Source: Hybos culiciformis | Taxonomy: Eukaryota > Arthropoda > Insecta > Diptera > Hybotidae | DNA: 64,000 bases | Assembly: GCA_964007475.1 (NCBI GenBank) | Contig: OZ023274.1 | Location: 26,813,090 to 26,877,089 of the forward strand | Direction: 5' to 3' | Shown: piece by piece, positions 25,471-39,000 of the stretch | Numbering within the stretch: the first letter of the stretch is position 1 | How the letters are laid out: each line of letters starts with the position of its first letter | Translations under genes and position numbers: made by a program | Notes under the pieces: model-generated | The model's database searches: none | Seen by the model: only the letters and a program-made list of their open reading frames with translations | Told to the model about the DNA's origin: nothing

Positions 25471-25818
25471 ATGGCAACAAACTGAAGGAAACATATATAT
25501 ATATATATATTGCATTCTGTGGTGCAGAGTTTGATTAAGTAGAAAAGAAAGAAAATTTTTTAAAAATGTTCTAAGAAATAGTTATTTGTAGGAATAATAA
25601 AAGAGTTCGTTATTAATAATATAATTGTAGAGTGTAAAGGTGTGCCAACAAGTATGTCGTTGATAAATTTCTTAATTTATTTAGAATATTAAATTAAATA
25701 TAAAGTAAAATGGTTTTTGCACTATTAAATTTCGAATATAAATTTCATTAAAAGAAAACTCAGTCACACGGAAAAATGTGGAAATAGAGTAGTGATTCTA
25801 TTTATTTGTTCGCAAGTG

Positions 25819-27448
25819 TAGATATATGTATAAAGCTAATACATTATAATATAATAGAATATTTTTATTATGACTATCATCATCGTTTTTTTTTTTTTTA
25901 ATACTCACAAAACGATAAAATAAAATAAAATAAAAAAAAAAAAGTTTTAATGCCCTTATGATTTTTTGATGCTGAGCACGTTTTTCTTTTGTTGTTGTAA
26001 CATACAAAGTTTTACATTGAATTTTGGTTTCTCTCTTTTTTTTTTTTTTCCAATGTTCAACAATTCAGTGTGTTTTGTACCTACTTTAGTATACACAACA
26101 CAATTTTTTTTTTACAGTCAAAACTCATTTATTCGAGTTTTCCATATTATCTCCCGGAACTTTATACGACGTTCTTACATGCAGGCAAAGAGTTATTCAC
26201 CAAGATATTAATTCTTCAGAATTGTTCTTTTATAAATAGATTGTTTTTATTTTATTAATATTTTTAGCTTATCATTCACCAAAGTTAAAATGTGCCAAAG
26301 TTAGCATGTTCCTCGTATCTTGTTTTATAATCTTAGCAGTACTGCGCCCATTAATCGAACTTTGTATCTGATTGGAGATAATTTTATACTATGTTTCCGT
26401 TAGTTTTATTTTTATAAGATCATATTTTACTACCCTTTTCTGATTCCTGTTGTCGAGGTTTTTGAACTCTTAATTGGTAAACTAATTAAAAGAATATTGT
26501 GATCACTTGAATCATTATTTTCTTTAATAAATTAATTATTATGTTATTTGAGAGACTATAATTGTTTAAAATATGGTGAATTATTAGACTTTGTGAAATT
26601 GTTCTTGTGAAATTGTTGTTTAATTTTTAATTTGATATCATTTGATTGTATTAGATTTAAAAAGTCATCTGAATTTTAAATTGAGGAGTTTATATTAATA
26701 TAGGAGTTCCCTGAGAAGATTATAGGATTACCGACAAAAGACTAAGATCACCTTAACTATGCTGATATCTCGAAAACGGTTTGTCTTACAGAATTTTTGA
26801 GGTTGTCCAACCTCCGGTGACCGTGAATCCAACTTTTAATTACCTATTCAAAAATAACTTGAAAAACTATCAAAGGGTTACTGAGATATTGAGTTTAAAA
26901 AAAAAAAAAAAAAAAAATTCTTCCGAAGTCTGACAAAGGTCAGTTTTAAGGTCCAAGCGCAGATACGGTATAACTCTATTGATGTTGTTTTTGTTGTAAT
27001 CATTGTCACTAGGTATTAAACCCATATTTAAAAGATTGTTAGCCGTATTCACTTTATGATTTGAACAAAAATTTAACACTCTTAAAGAGATGCATTAGAT
27101 TTTATATACCATTTGTGTAAAAAGTCTTCATCATCTTTTATTTAAAAATATGAAATTTCTAGTTTCCCAGCAATTTCTTTTTCTACAGTTCAATACACGC
27201 ATAAACGAATGTTGCCTGTATTTATTAAAGTTTTTTTTACATTTTGTTCGTACCATCTTCATCATGATGCGGTACTCTGTTGCACATAAAAAAGAATTAA
27301 AGAAAATTTGTATTTCGCTTGTTCGTTCGTTCCTTCGTATTTTTTGTCAATGCAAAATTGTGTGTTTAAAAAAATAACAAAACAATTATTATTTTTTTTT
27401 TTTTTCAAATCATTTTTAAATCTTCTCTGTTTGTTGAATATTCGTCGT
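25819..27448. other. AT-rich interval, no gene recognised
   Basis: Homopolymers and short low-complexity frames only. A slightly GC-richer patch at about 26750..26830 has no recognisable coding. Confidence 0.5.
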
Positions 27449-27919
27449 CAAGGATGCCAACTTAGAAAATTTTTTCTTAGGTCTGAGGAATTTTTTTTGG
27501 AATTAGGAATTTTAAGGAATTCTAGGGAATTTTAATAAAATAAGGAAAAATGGCAAAATCTAGTGATTTTTTGAAACATGATGTACTTAAATTGTTGTAA
27601 ATAATGTATATTTTTAGAAAATGATTACTACAATTTACCGGATTTAAGCAACGTTATTTTTCATATTTTTTTGCGAAGGCTATTGTCATTTTATAATTGT
27701 AATAAATGTTTTGTATTTGATTCTTAATAACAACTTCAACGTTTCACCTTAATAAAAAAAGAAATTTTAAAAGTAAAAAATAATGTCCATCATTTAATAT
27801 TTATTTTGAAATTACAGATCGTATTTTATTAGAGTTTTCAATTTTTTAAATTTTCCGACGGCGTACCCAATATTTTTTGATATTTGTTTATTGAAGTTTT
27901 TTTTAGCCGGTTTTCCATC

Positions 27920-27990
27920 AATAATGAAAATCGTCCGTCCGTCTGCCCATCCGCCACTAAAAGATTTATAACTTATGAACCAGCCAATCG
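27920..27990 (+). repeat. Dispersed repeat family member
   Basis: TCGTCCGTCCGTCTGCCCATC is followed by CTAAAAGATTTATAACTTATG, the family layout. Confidence 0.45.
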
Positions 27991-28302
27991 ATTATAATTC
28001 TTTAAATACCAATCTTCTTCACTTTCACTTTCATCTCGACCTCTGAAGCATACAGTACTCCCCAAATTCATTCAGGTGGGAGCTCTAAGTCTCCTTATAT
28101 GTTTTGAAAATTTCAATATAATATACTGTTTGGTGGAAGAAGAAGGAGAGGAAATTGTTTATTGAATACTGTGTCATTAGAAACTTGTCATAATGAAAAT
28201 TTAATAGATTGTTCTTGATAGATATAGAATTCATTATTAATATTTTATTTTTTTTATTATTTCAAAATAGTTAACAACTTCATAATAATTTATAACTCAT
28301 AG

Positions 28303-28893
28303 TAGAGAGCGGAATTTCGTGTAGGCAAAATTTGAAAACGTGCAACTTAAACCTCAAAACGTGCAAAAACGTGCAATAAAAAATTTGAAAACCTAAAAGC
28401 ATGTAGGTAAATCGAAAAGAAAAATATTTAGGAAATATAATTTAAAAAAACGATTTTTTTTTTTTTTTCAAAGTATAGCGACTGTTCTGTTTTTATCGTA
28501 TACGGCGCTGCATCACTCACTAATAAAAAGTAAAATTTTATCTTGAAACATAGAGTTCTTAAAATAAGTTCCCAAAAAAAAAATTTTTTTTTGTTCATAT
28601 CACTTTATAGCAATAAAACAAAAATAAAATTTATTATTGAAACATACATACTCTACGTATTTTTTTTTTAAATTTCATTAATTTTATAAATAATTGTGTC
28701 CAAAAATTTTAAAACGTGCACTGTTTTGCAAAAAAAATCTAAAACGTGCAGTTTCGTGCAATGTACCCCAAAACTTGCAATTTCGTGCAACACAAAATGG
28801 GTTTCAAAAAATTTCATTTTACAAGATTCGGATAGATCTTTTGGTTCTAAATGCCCAAAAAAAAGGTGCAATTGCACGGAATTCCAGTCTCTA
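28303..28893. mobile_element. hAT-like MITE with repeated CGTGCA motif
   Basis: TAGAGAGCGGAATTTCGTG (28303..28321) matches the reverse complement of CACGGAATTCCAGTCTCTA (28875..28893) with few mismatches. Flanks CTCATAG and CTCATAAG look like an 8-bp duplication with one indel. The phrase AAAACGTGCA recurs at least six times within. No transposase. Confidence 0.55.
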
Positions 28894-29375
28894 CTCATAA
28901 GTAATAAATTGTATTATGTATTTAATTAAAAGATTTTAATTAAACGATTTAATTAAAATATTTATTTTAAGTTATTAACAAGATACGTAAATCAAAGTAG
29001 CGCACAAAAACTGAAAATCATCAAATTAGATGATCACTAGTAGTAAAAATCAGTGTAAAAATAAAAAAATGGAAGGAGAAGGAAAGAAAGATAAAGATAG
29101 ATAAAGAAAAAATAATATGAAAGGAAAGGAAAGCTGAAGATTGTCTTTATAAAAACCCATTTAGCTTGTTTCTCATGATTCATTTCCTTATCAAGTGTTC
29201 CAAAGTGATTGTACTTTGTTTATTTCTAACTGATGGTGGTAATTGGTGAAATGACTTAATCTGTGTTTGTAAAATCATGACATATTCTTTGTACACTTGT
29301 AATGCTAACAAATGCCACGAATAGGAAGTTTATTTAAGTCAGTCTCGGAGTGTATTTGAATAATTGAGAGTGCAG

Positions 29376-29561
29376 GAAGATTGAAAACAGCTTTGCTTGC
29401 TTTCTTTTTTAGGCTTTGAAGAATTTGTATTTCCATGTGTAAGGGTACCATAAGCAAGAAGACACACAGAAGTCTTATCTTGCTTATCTGACCCTTATAT
29501 ATGGAAATAAAAATTCTTCAAAGCCCAATAAATAAGGCAATCAAAGCTGTTTTCAATCTTC
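29376..29561. repeat. Long near-perfect hairpin (about 80-bp arms)
   Basis: GAAGATTGAAAACAGCTTTG at 29376 pairs with CAAAGCTGTTTTCAATCTTC ending at 29561. Pairing continues through GGCTTTGAAGAATTT, ATTTCCAT, TAAGGGT and ATAAGCAAGA, with only scattered mismatches and a loop of a few bases around 29469..29475. About nine in ten positions pair by eye. It could be a short foldback MITE, or a transcribed hairpin RNA locus; no target duplication was seen. Confidence 0.75.
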
Positions 29562-30391
29562 TTAACTTAAATATCACATTCATAAATGAATATTATAATT
29601 TTATTCAAATTCAAATTCATTTATTTTCAAGCTAATATAATACAATTACATTATAATTACTTATATTTAGAGATTTAGTGTCCTATGTAACGAAGAAATT
29701 TATGTTTTATATTATGACTATTTCTATATTTTTATCAAAAACATTTAATATACGAAAAAGCTAAAACATATTTGATATTATAATTTAATTTAGAATATTT
29801 AGATTTAGATACATGTTTTTAAGTTTTTTTTTCTATGCCTTTATATCTAGGGAATTTTTTTTTTTAAACATTTAAAGAATTTTTACCAAGTTGGCATTAT
29901 TGGTCGTCGTTGTTAGTGGATTGGAGTGTAAATAAAAAATAAAAAATTTTCACATTCGTTTCGTGAACGTTGAATAGTTAAGACGTGTGTTTAATTTTGT
30001 TGATTTTTTTTTGTTGAATTTGCTTCTTTTTTGAATTATTGGTCACGACTGTCTCTCTAAGTTTTTTTTAATTTAATTTAATGTTTTTGGGTTTTCTTCA
30101 TTAAATTTTTTTTTTTTAATTTTGCGAGCTTTTTTTCGTTACTCTGGACTGTACTGGACAAACAAATAAAAAAAATAAACAAATTGTGGAAACTAAGTAA
30201 TTTTTGTTTTAAAATATTTTGATTCCAAAACGAAAATCAGAAATTATCAAAACAATATTGTGTGAAAAAAAGAAAATGAAAAATAAAGATTAAAAAAAAA
30301 AACAAACATGAATTATGGGAAAAAATTATATTTTAAACTTAAAATAGAAAAAAAGTAAAACTATTTAAAATAATACGGAGACAGAAAGAGC

Positions 30392-30850
30392 TTTATTTAT
30401 TTATTTATTTATTTATTTATTTGTAATTCAAATCGAACTTAATACATATAATACAATTTTCAATAGAAAATTCAAATATATAGGTACTAAATAAAAAAAA
30501 AAACAATACATTACGTAAATCACAAATTATGAAGTCAATAATGAATAAATATATATATAATATAATAAAGAACCAACATATAATATCGAAAAAATAATAG
30601 AAATTACATGCAGTTTTGTTTGTCAATCCAAGCTGATATAAACAATCCACTAAAACATCATACTATATCAGTTATCATAATCTCCTATTTAAACATTCAC
30701 GGCATTTATATTCGCCTCTCTTATTCTAATAATTGATTAATTTTTGCCGTAATTTGTATGATGTGCTTCAATGCCAAAGACTTGTGCACACAAATCAAAA
30801 ATACCAAATCAGCCAGTTCTCTTCAGTTCTTCAAGGAATGAAGGTCGAAT
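30392..30850 (-). mobile_element. LINE 3'-end fragment, inverted
   Basis: On the minus strand the segment ends ATGTATTAAGTTCGATTTGA followed by a TAAA-type tail (30392..30421). This matches the 3' end of the LINE at 14064..15530 (TTGTATTAAGCATTTGA then AAAT units). Upstream, minus-strand codons around 30735..30770 read HHTNYGKN and after a stop SIIRIREANINAV, resembling the TNYG C-terminal motif of the LINE protein. It is strongly truncated and interrupted. Confidence 0.5.
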
Positions 30851-30880
30851 TGTTTTTGATTAAATACCGGGGGGCGCTTA

Positions 30881-32366
30881 AATGAATATAGAAAATTCTT
30901 TTACCTCTAATTACGCAACGAGACAGACTTATTTGACTTTTTTTTTGTCGAGCAGCCAATTTTCTCAGTTCGAATGACAAAATCAATGACAGTCTCAAGC
31001 ATTCCATTCACTATACTTTGGCTTAAATTTTATTTTTTATAGACTGTAATAATAATAAATACATTCTTTTTATGCGAATTGTTCAATCGTAGATTAGGAA
31101 ATGAAGATAACAATATTGAAACAATTAATTTTGTCATTTACACAATTTTGTCGCGTTTTGTGTTTTGCCAGAGGAACCCCTATAAAGAAAAAAGTACTAT
31201 CTTAATATTTTCGATTTTAAATTGAGCGTTCTCACAGCAGGTGTGTGGAGGTGACATAGATGTTAGAGATATTGTAGTTCATGTTTTGCTTCTTTTTGTT
31301 TTTGGTACATCATAATTTAATTTTTAAATATGCCTGGCGAAACCGAATTCCGGTAACATAATCCACAACAAAATTTATCCATTACGATATGTAACATTTA
31401 TGATAATTTTTTTCTTTATTTTTTTGGTAAAAAAATCGAAAAACTTTATTTTGTAAGCGCTTATGTTAAAGAACCCTTTTTTGCGCTTTCCACCTGAAAT
31501 TTGAAGAAAAAAATATCATTTTAAGTATAGTGAATAAAAAAAAACAAGATAAATACACCTGCTAGAATACTGTTTTGTTTAGGGTTTAGGGTTTATTGCT
31601 TTTTTTTAACTCAAAATAACCAAATTTTTCAAGGGGAAAAGGAACTAAAGTTGTGTATATATGTATGTATAACAAAAATATAATATACTCACGGTATATT
31701 GGTTCACTTGGTAACATGATACCAATCTAATTTTATTTTTTTGTGATTTATGTTTTTAAATATTGTAAATTTTGTTTTCCATAGATGGTTTGAGAAAACT
31801 AAATTCGGTTTTTAATAATGATAATAATCTTAATAATCAATATCGCTTAAACAGTTGATAACCGCAGATAAAAGGAAACATTACTTTTTTCAACCTTTAA
31901 TTCTGCTGTATTAAAAAAAAAAAAAAGATTTTAATTAAGTTAGTATGCGGCCGACGTTTAATTTTAACAATTAAGAAACTATTCTTAGCTGCCAGATTTT
32001 CTTTTTATGTACACGCATGCTTTTAGATCTTTGGGTGTTTATTTTTGCGGCTAAAATACAAAAATTTTAAATTATATATATTAATTTTTTCTGCGAAGAC
32101 ACTGGCGAGACTATCTGTCAACGAAAAAAAAAAAAGTAAAAAATGTGGACTTTTGTTTTGAGAGAATAATTTTAACTTACCAAAAGAAAAACTCTTTCAT
32201 AACTGAGTGTTGAATAAAAAAGAAATATATTAACATAGTATGAGAAAAGTGTGTAGTGATTATATTTATTTGTTCGCAAGTGTAACTACTTAAATAAAAA
32301 AAAAGAAGAAAAACCATAATAAAAACGAGGGCAAAAGCCGGTAAAAATAAAATTTATATATATATA
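30881..32366. other. AT-rich interval, no gene recognised
   Basis: Nothing codes here. A lone copy of the TTTATTTGTTCGCAAGTGTA element end lies at about 32264..32284. Confidence 0.5.
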
Positions 32367-32938
32367 CTGCTGTGCAAATAAATAACACCGACGTTTATAG
32401 TTTTTCTTCAAATTTTTTCGGCTTTCTTAAATTTTTTGTAGGGATGTCCTTGATACAATTTTTATGTCATGTAAAAAATGATTTTTTAATTACGGAGAAA
32501 TTTACGGGTAATACTATATTTGAGAAGACAATTGAATGTAAATAATTTTAACACTTTTAATTCTATTGATAAAGGAAAGTGCCAAAAATTGTCTTTGAAA
32601 GTAGTAAAAGCAAGCCAAAAATGCAAAAAATTGGAATTATTTCTATATTTCTTGAACTTTCACTGAACTTTTTCGATAATTTTCGTCATTGCAGCGAAAA
32701 AATTCAATTTGCTACATTTACCATTTATTATTATTATTTTTCAAATTGTATTATCCGTGGATTTCTACGATCCGTATTTAAGTATTTAAAAAACTTGGAA
32801 AACAATTTTATTTTATAAAAAATTACTAAAATTTTTCTCATAGTTCCATTAAATCAGAAAAATATAAAAGTTGAAAAAGATTATAAAATAACAAAAAAAA
32901 TTCTGGAAATTAAGCGGTGCTATTAGTTTGCACAGCAG
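32367..32938. mobile_element. Tc1/mariner-type MITE
   Basis: CTGCTGTGCAAA plus about 12 more bases at 32367 is mirrored at the right end (TTTGCACAGCAG ending at 32938), about 21 of 24 positions matching, and TA flanks both ends as in mariner insertion. The 572-bp interior has no recognisable transposase. Confidence 0.8.
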
Positions 32939-35900
32939 TATAAATACATAGGTACGTAAAAAAAAAGTAGGGAAAAAAAACATAGAAAGAAAAATCGATT
33001 AAAATTATTGATTTGCAATCTTTCTTTTTTTTTTTGTTCAATTTAATTTATTTACGTTTTGTTTTAGTTACTTTTTTTAACATACAAAAAAAACTGTAAA
33101 TGTTAAAAATATTAAAAATATATTCGAATTATTTAATATTTATTTTTAGTTTTTTAACTATGAAATCACGCTTGATGAAAATAGTGTTAAAAGCGAGCTT
33201 TAAAAAAAAAAATCAAATTGAATAAAATTTTATGATTATAGAAAATACGATAAATGTTTTTCATAAAAAAAAGTTAAAAAAGTCTCTATATTGAATGTTG
33301 AAAGCAAAATCAATTCATTGTTGAGGCAAAGGAAAAGTTTTAAGTTAAATTTTGAGTAAAAAATACAAGAGTCTATACAAAAGTCTACAAACGGTCTGAA
33401 TCGAATGTATATCATACAACTTTAGTGCATTTAACTAAAAGGTTTAATTACTTGATACAAAATTTATGTAATAATGCATACACATTTTAATAATTAAGGT
33501 ATTCAATTCTTAAGAAAATAATTAAAATAAAAATCAATACTGTATTTTTTTTGCATGGAAAACAAATCCTTTTTTTAGCTCAATTTTTTAATCCTTTATT
33601 GGCTGTTTTCTAAAATTTATGTTTCAAAAAATTTAAGGTAGAAAAAATTATAAATGAAATTATTGAAAACATTGGTGTATTTTTGCATTCGCTTTGTATT
33701 AAATCAGTTTGACAACTCACCCCAAAGCTTAAACATCACATAGACCTAACATTGCCTATTTTGTCAATTTACATCCAAAATTTCTAACTGAATTTTTAAG
33801 TTACACAACTTAAAAGCGCGTCTTCTTTTATTACTAAAAAAGTGCAAATTTAACGTGTGTAAAATTATTTTTCCATCGTCAAATCCTATATACTATATGT
33901 AGTATAACCGTGTATTCAACTTTTATTCTGGTAAATTTCATCTGCCCCATACTACTCTCAAAGCTGAGCTTATAAGTTTTTTAATATCGCCATTATAATT
34001 TATTTTATAACATGTACCGCAACCAACCAGAATAAAAAAGCTAGGTCAGAAATAAGTTGATTCGAGACAAAGTTAGAACCGAGACTTTCGGTATTGCAAC
34101 TAAAAGCAGGCGGTTTATTTTTCCTTTTATGTAGTAAAACTAATTCTCCCTTTCTGGTGTGGTACCAAAAAAAAATTACACACATAAACCATAAAAATAA
34201 TATTTTCCAACAAAAACCGGAAGTTGAAATCATTCAATTGGAAACTTACTCACGTTTCCCTTCATTCCATGAGTTGTTTTTAGCAAAATGCCAATATAAA
34301 AAAAAAACTTTAATTATTTTTCACTTTTTATTCACATTTTTTACTTGTATTTAATTAGAACATTTTTCATGTTTCTATTTTGTATATAATTAGATAAAAA
34401 AAAATTGATAGTGAACTAGAAAATATGTTATCGTCTCTTTAAAGGGAGAATTTACCATATTAAAACAGAATCCAGGTTCGTTAAATAAAAAGTTTCATGC
34501 AATTTGAATTATGCAAACATTCAGTTTTGTTTTATTCTTGTGAGTTGTAAAAATCTTCAATTTTACTAGTCTTTAAATAAATAGATAATTGTTTATTTCC
34601 AATTAATGAGAATAAAAAATTATTCTTTTTGAATGACAGATCCTTTGATCTAAAAAAAACCAAATATAATTATAGAAAGGTAAATTCTGTTCATAAGGCG
34701 ACGACTATAAAAATTAAAAATAACGCATTTTTTATTTCATTTGAATATACATTTTTTAGTTTTTGATTTGGTTCATAAAATTCACAATTTTCAAATTAAG
34801 GTTTCGTTCTATCTATATTTCATATAAGTACTCTTCGAAATGAGGTTTGGAAGAAATACCAAAATTTTATTTGCCGCATCTTTTTAATATAAAATATATT
34901 ATCTTAAAAACATGAAAAGAATATAAAAAAGAATTAATTTGGTGCTTTAAATTCAATCTGTGGGGTTGTCTTTCATTTAATAAATCTGTGTTTAAAAGCC
35001 AGAACGTTTTATCTGCAAAATCTTAGTTTTAAGTTAGAGAGCGGAATAAAACTTTTTTTAAATTAAAAAAAAAGTTGTTGTTAAAAAATTGTAATTTGTT
35101 TAAAAAATTTTTGAGAACAAATTTGGTTTCAGTTTTTTTGTTTATAAATTATCAAATTATTCCTTTAAACTTCTGTTATTTGAATAAGAATCAAATTAGA
35201 CGTTTTTCATAGTTAACTTAAGATTATTTTCCAAAAACACAATAAAAAAAATTTAAGTTAGGACATTTGTCCAATGCGTATAACTTCTTAACGGATTGCC
35301 ATAGAAGAAAAAGGGTAAGGATGAAAATAAACTACCTAAATAAAGAAGCAACTTTATAATGTTTTCTCAATTTTGTCTTGTCATCATTTGATAACCATAC
35401 TAACTTTAAACAATACTTAACTTTAAATTCAATATTATTATTTCGATGTTTACAATTCAATTTATAAGAAATTTTGTTGGTATAGTTACTATAAAAATTA
35501 AAACTAATAATTATTGTCAGAAACTTTCTCTTCATTCGAAAAATTTTTTAATTAATAATAATATTCGAGTACAAGTCTGTTTGCTACTTTTAATGTTGGC
35601 AAAAATCATGTATTATTTATTATTGATTTGATAATTTGATACCAAGATTATTGATATACTTATTTATATCTTGTCGAATTGAGCAATTTTATTATATGTA
35701 TTGAGAATTCTGAATAAGTGTTTTTAAAAATAAGAGTTAATGTACAAATTTTGTAACGCAAAAGCACTTATATTTATTCAAATTTTACAAATAATAGGTG
35801 GCTAGTCCGAATGAACTATTTGTATAAGATTTTTATAAATGAATGTTAAATTAATAAAATAATATATTTTGACATCAAGTTTAAATAAGTTTAAAATAAT

Positions 35901-36085
35901 CAAAATTCTAATATAAGTAATATAATAAACATTTGTTATATATAAAACAAAGCACAATAATAATAATAATAATAACAATAATAAAAATAATAATAATTAC
36001 AATATATAATAAATATATAATAGTTGCATATGAAATACATATAATTAATTAATGAAATAATTAAAAAAAAAACCAAAAATTAATA
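32939..36085. other. AT-rich interval upstream of the CLCA gene
   Basis: No coding features. It contains an AAT-rich microsatellite at about 35955..36000 and a TATATAATAAA-type stretch at about 36003 that could serve as a TATA region 80 bp before the start codon, although such strings are frequent here. Confidence 0.45.
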
Positions 36086-39000
36086 ATGTATATATCAAAT
36101 TTAATAATAATTATTATTAATATAATATTTGCACTACAATTTAATTTAATTAAATCAATTAAAATTGAAAATTCAGCATATCATGATATTGTAATTGATA
36201 TTAGAGAATCTGTACCAAAAACTGAATGTACAAAAATTTTATTAAATCTTGAGGTAAATTTAAATTATATTTATAAAGGTTTTTTCATATTGTATAAGTA
36301 TTTTAATTAAGTATTAATTTAATATTATAACTAGGCTTGTGAATTTTAGTTCCTTAAAAACCTTGTTTAGACACCTAAAAAGTTCCTAAAAAAACAAAAA
36401 AAAGTCGCTAAAAAAGACACTAAAAAAGTCGCTAAAAAAATAATTAAAAAAAATTTCCCAAAAATTTACAGAAATTTAGATTTTGATACAAAAATTTCAA
36501 ATCTACGAATGATAAAAAAGATAATAATTTTGGATTTTCATATTATTTATTGTGCGAATATATTAATATAGCAATTTCATTTAAAAGTTAAAAAAAAATA
36601 TAAATTTCATTGCACAAAAAACTTAAAAAATGAACATGGATTTTGAAATAAAAATGTAAAAACGAGTTTATTAATTATTGATTGATTTATTGCAATTAAT
36701 TACAAAATGCTTTCGTAAATTTTCGAATTCAAATTTTTGTCGGTTAGATCTGTAAAGATTTTTATGTATGATCTTTCAACTTCTGTCGAAGTAATAGGGG
36801 CATACTTTAAGGGAATTATTTCCTGAACTTTATATTGCTCGCAAATATCATTCTTCTGCCAGATATCATGTTTGAAATTTTTTTCAAAATTGAAAAATCC
36901 ATGTTTTTCATTATGACGGCCTTTAATTTAAGAACAAACTTCGTAAAATAGTTCCTAAAAAAGTCAAAAATGTTTAAAAAAGTCAGTAAAAGTCAAAAAA
37001 GTCGAAATAGTCGCTAATACATGAAATAGGTAGAAAAAGTCGCTAACATATTGGGCTCAAATTACAGCAAATTTTTCGAAACGTGGAGATATTTTAATAA
37101 AAATCTGTTATTACGTACGACTGAAAAAAGGTAATTACCTAAAAATCACAACCCTAATTATAACTAATACACTTATTTTGTTATATTTATTATTATTATT
37201 TTATAATAAAATAAAATATAATTAAATAATATTATTTAAATTAATTTGTATCTTATAATTTTTTTTAAATTTTCTTTAAAGAAAGTAAAATTTATTTTCT
37301 CTCTTAATGGTTGACTGCTTCAAGATTGTCACATGGCCTATTTATTTTACTACAACTTTTTTTTTTATATAATACCAAATTCATAATTAAAAACTAATAT
37401 AATTCAATATTATGGTCAATTAATTGACGTTAGAAATTTTTTTATTTTCATATTTAAGTTTTTATAAAATTTTTTTTTGCAACTTTAAAACAAAGTAACG
37501 CATTTAAACTAAATTTAATACAAACATTTTAAATATGTTGCCCTAACTTTTCATTATTTCATTTAGTCTCGATTTTCCAATAAATTCGTAGTACTTCTGT
37601 AGACCGTTCCAAAGTTAAGATATTTACATTAATTTCATCTTTTAAATCTCTACTATTAACAAAAAATTTTAATAGTAAGTATTAGGTAAGTATATTAATT
37701 TTATATTAACATGTATTAACTTGTTCCGATTTTTGAGTATACGTATAATGATAATTTTTAAGTGTCGTCCCTTATTATTTTAAAAACATATCTCAATGTT
37801 AAATATCCTTACTACACCATTCATTAGAAAAAAAAAAAAATTAAAACAAACAAAAATAAACTAGAAGGAAATCTAAAGGAGTTTCGATGCAACAGCCCTT
37901 TATCTATATTTTTACAAATACCACTCTATTTCTTCAAAATTTAAAATGATCACACAATCTTATTTCATTTCATATTTAAAAAAAAAAAGGTTTTAGTAAT
38001 GAAATGAACAAAAAAAAAGCAATCCAATAAAACTATTAGAGTTTTCTTTTTTTCGCTCAATAAATGATAGCTTCTGTCGTTCATAAATCAGATTTTTTAT
38101 ATATAATATAATTTAATTTCATTTAGGTAAAAAAAAGCATGTAGGTATTTAAAATACTTTGAATATGTATTTAAAATACTTTGAATATTTTAATAGCATA
38201 ATATCGAGTTAATTTATGTTCACTTTTTTCCACCAAGAATTATTGTAAAATAAAAAAAAGAAAATATTTGATGCATATTATACAAAATTAAACAGGGGCT
38301 AAAGCAGACATTTTTTAGAAAATTAGGTTAGTTAAGATTAGAAACTGATAGGCACGTTAAAAAAAACCTAGAAGACAAAATCTGAAAAATAGTTTAATAA
38401 GTAGTTAATTGTTTAAAATATTAAAGGTATTTAAGTGACGGCCCTCCACGGTATTATAGTAGTTTAAAAATATGTGATTGTAAAGGAGGTGTTAAACTCT
38501 ACTTTGTTAAAAATTTTCAGCTTTTTTTATTTTCCACGTTGTAGATTACATATCAAAATATTCTAAATTCAAAGATAAATCCATTTTTTTTACTTTGTTT
38601 ACGAATGAACGATTTATATATACAATTACAGTAATGGTGCATTATTTTCACTACTGAACTGCGAAGCGTCGTTTGAAATATGGGGTTCACAAATTTCGTT
38701 TCTTATTTCGACAACTCGAGACGTTCATATTTTTTTGAGATTATCTTAAAGGTTTAACGTAAGACCGCAGTAAATTTATTTTAAATTTTATTATTTTCTG
38801 TAATGAAAATATTTTGACACCCTGTGCACATATGTATTCTGTACACCTTTGTAAATTAAATATAAAAAACATTCAACTTTATTATAAAATGCTCAATATG
38901 TGTGCACCATAAAGCTATTTTTATACATATGTATATTCCTTTGACATCATGCGTGAATCATTTTTTTTTTTATTTGTTTTTAATTCTTATGATTGTGATT

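Larger units (their letters stand above)
24902..25818. mobile_element. TA-flanked inverted-repeat element (Tc1/mariner-type MITE) with internal tandem arrays
   Basis: CACTTGCGAGCAAATAAAT at 24902..24920 is matched by the reverse complement of ATTTATTTGTTCGCAAGTG at 25800..25818, one mismatch, each flanked by TA, the mariner target. A third copy of the same end occurs alone at about 32264..32284. The interior contains the tandem arrays at 25231..25470. No transposase was seen. Confidence 0.55.
27449..29902. mobile_element. Candidate decayed hAT element containing nested palindromic elements
   Basis: CAAGGATGCCAACTT at 27449 is mirrored by AAGTTGGCATTATTG ending at 29902. The flanks TTCGTCGT and GTCGTCGT match at 7 of 8 positions, as expected for an old hAT target duplication. 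The inverted match beyond 15 bp is weak, so this call is tentative. The structures at 28303..28893 and 29376..29561 lie inside. Confidence 0.4.

Noticed and set aside
25158..25538. Overlapping open frames on both strands over the CCCTTTGAATATGG array, with periodic peptides
   Set aside because: Openness follows from the tandem repeat in every frame; no start context, domain or codon signal supports a protein.
31578..31595. Telomere-like TTTAGGG units
   Set aside because: Only two to three units in the interior of AT-rich DNA, and plant-type rather than the arthropod TTAGG; chance.
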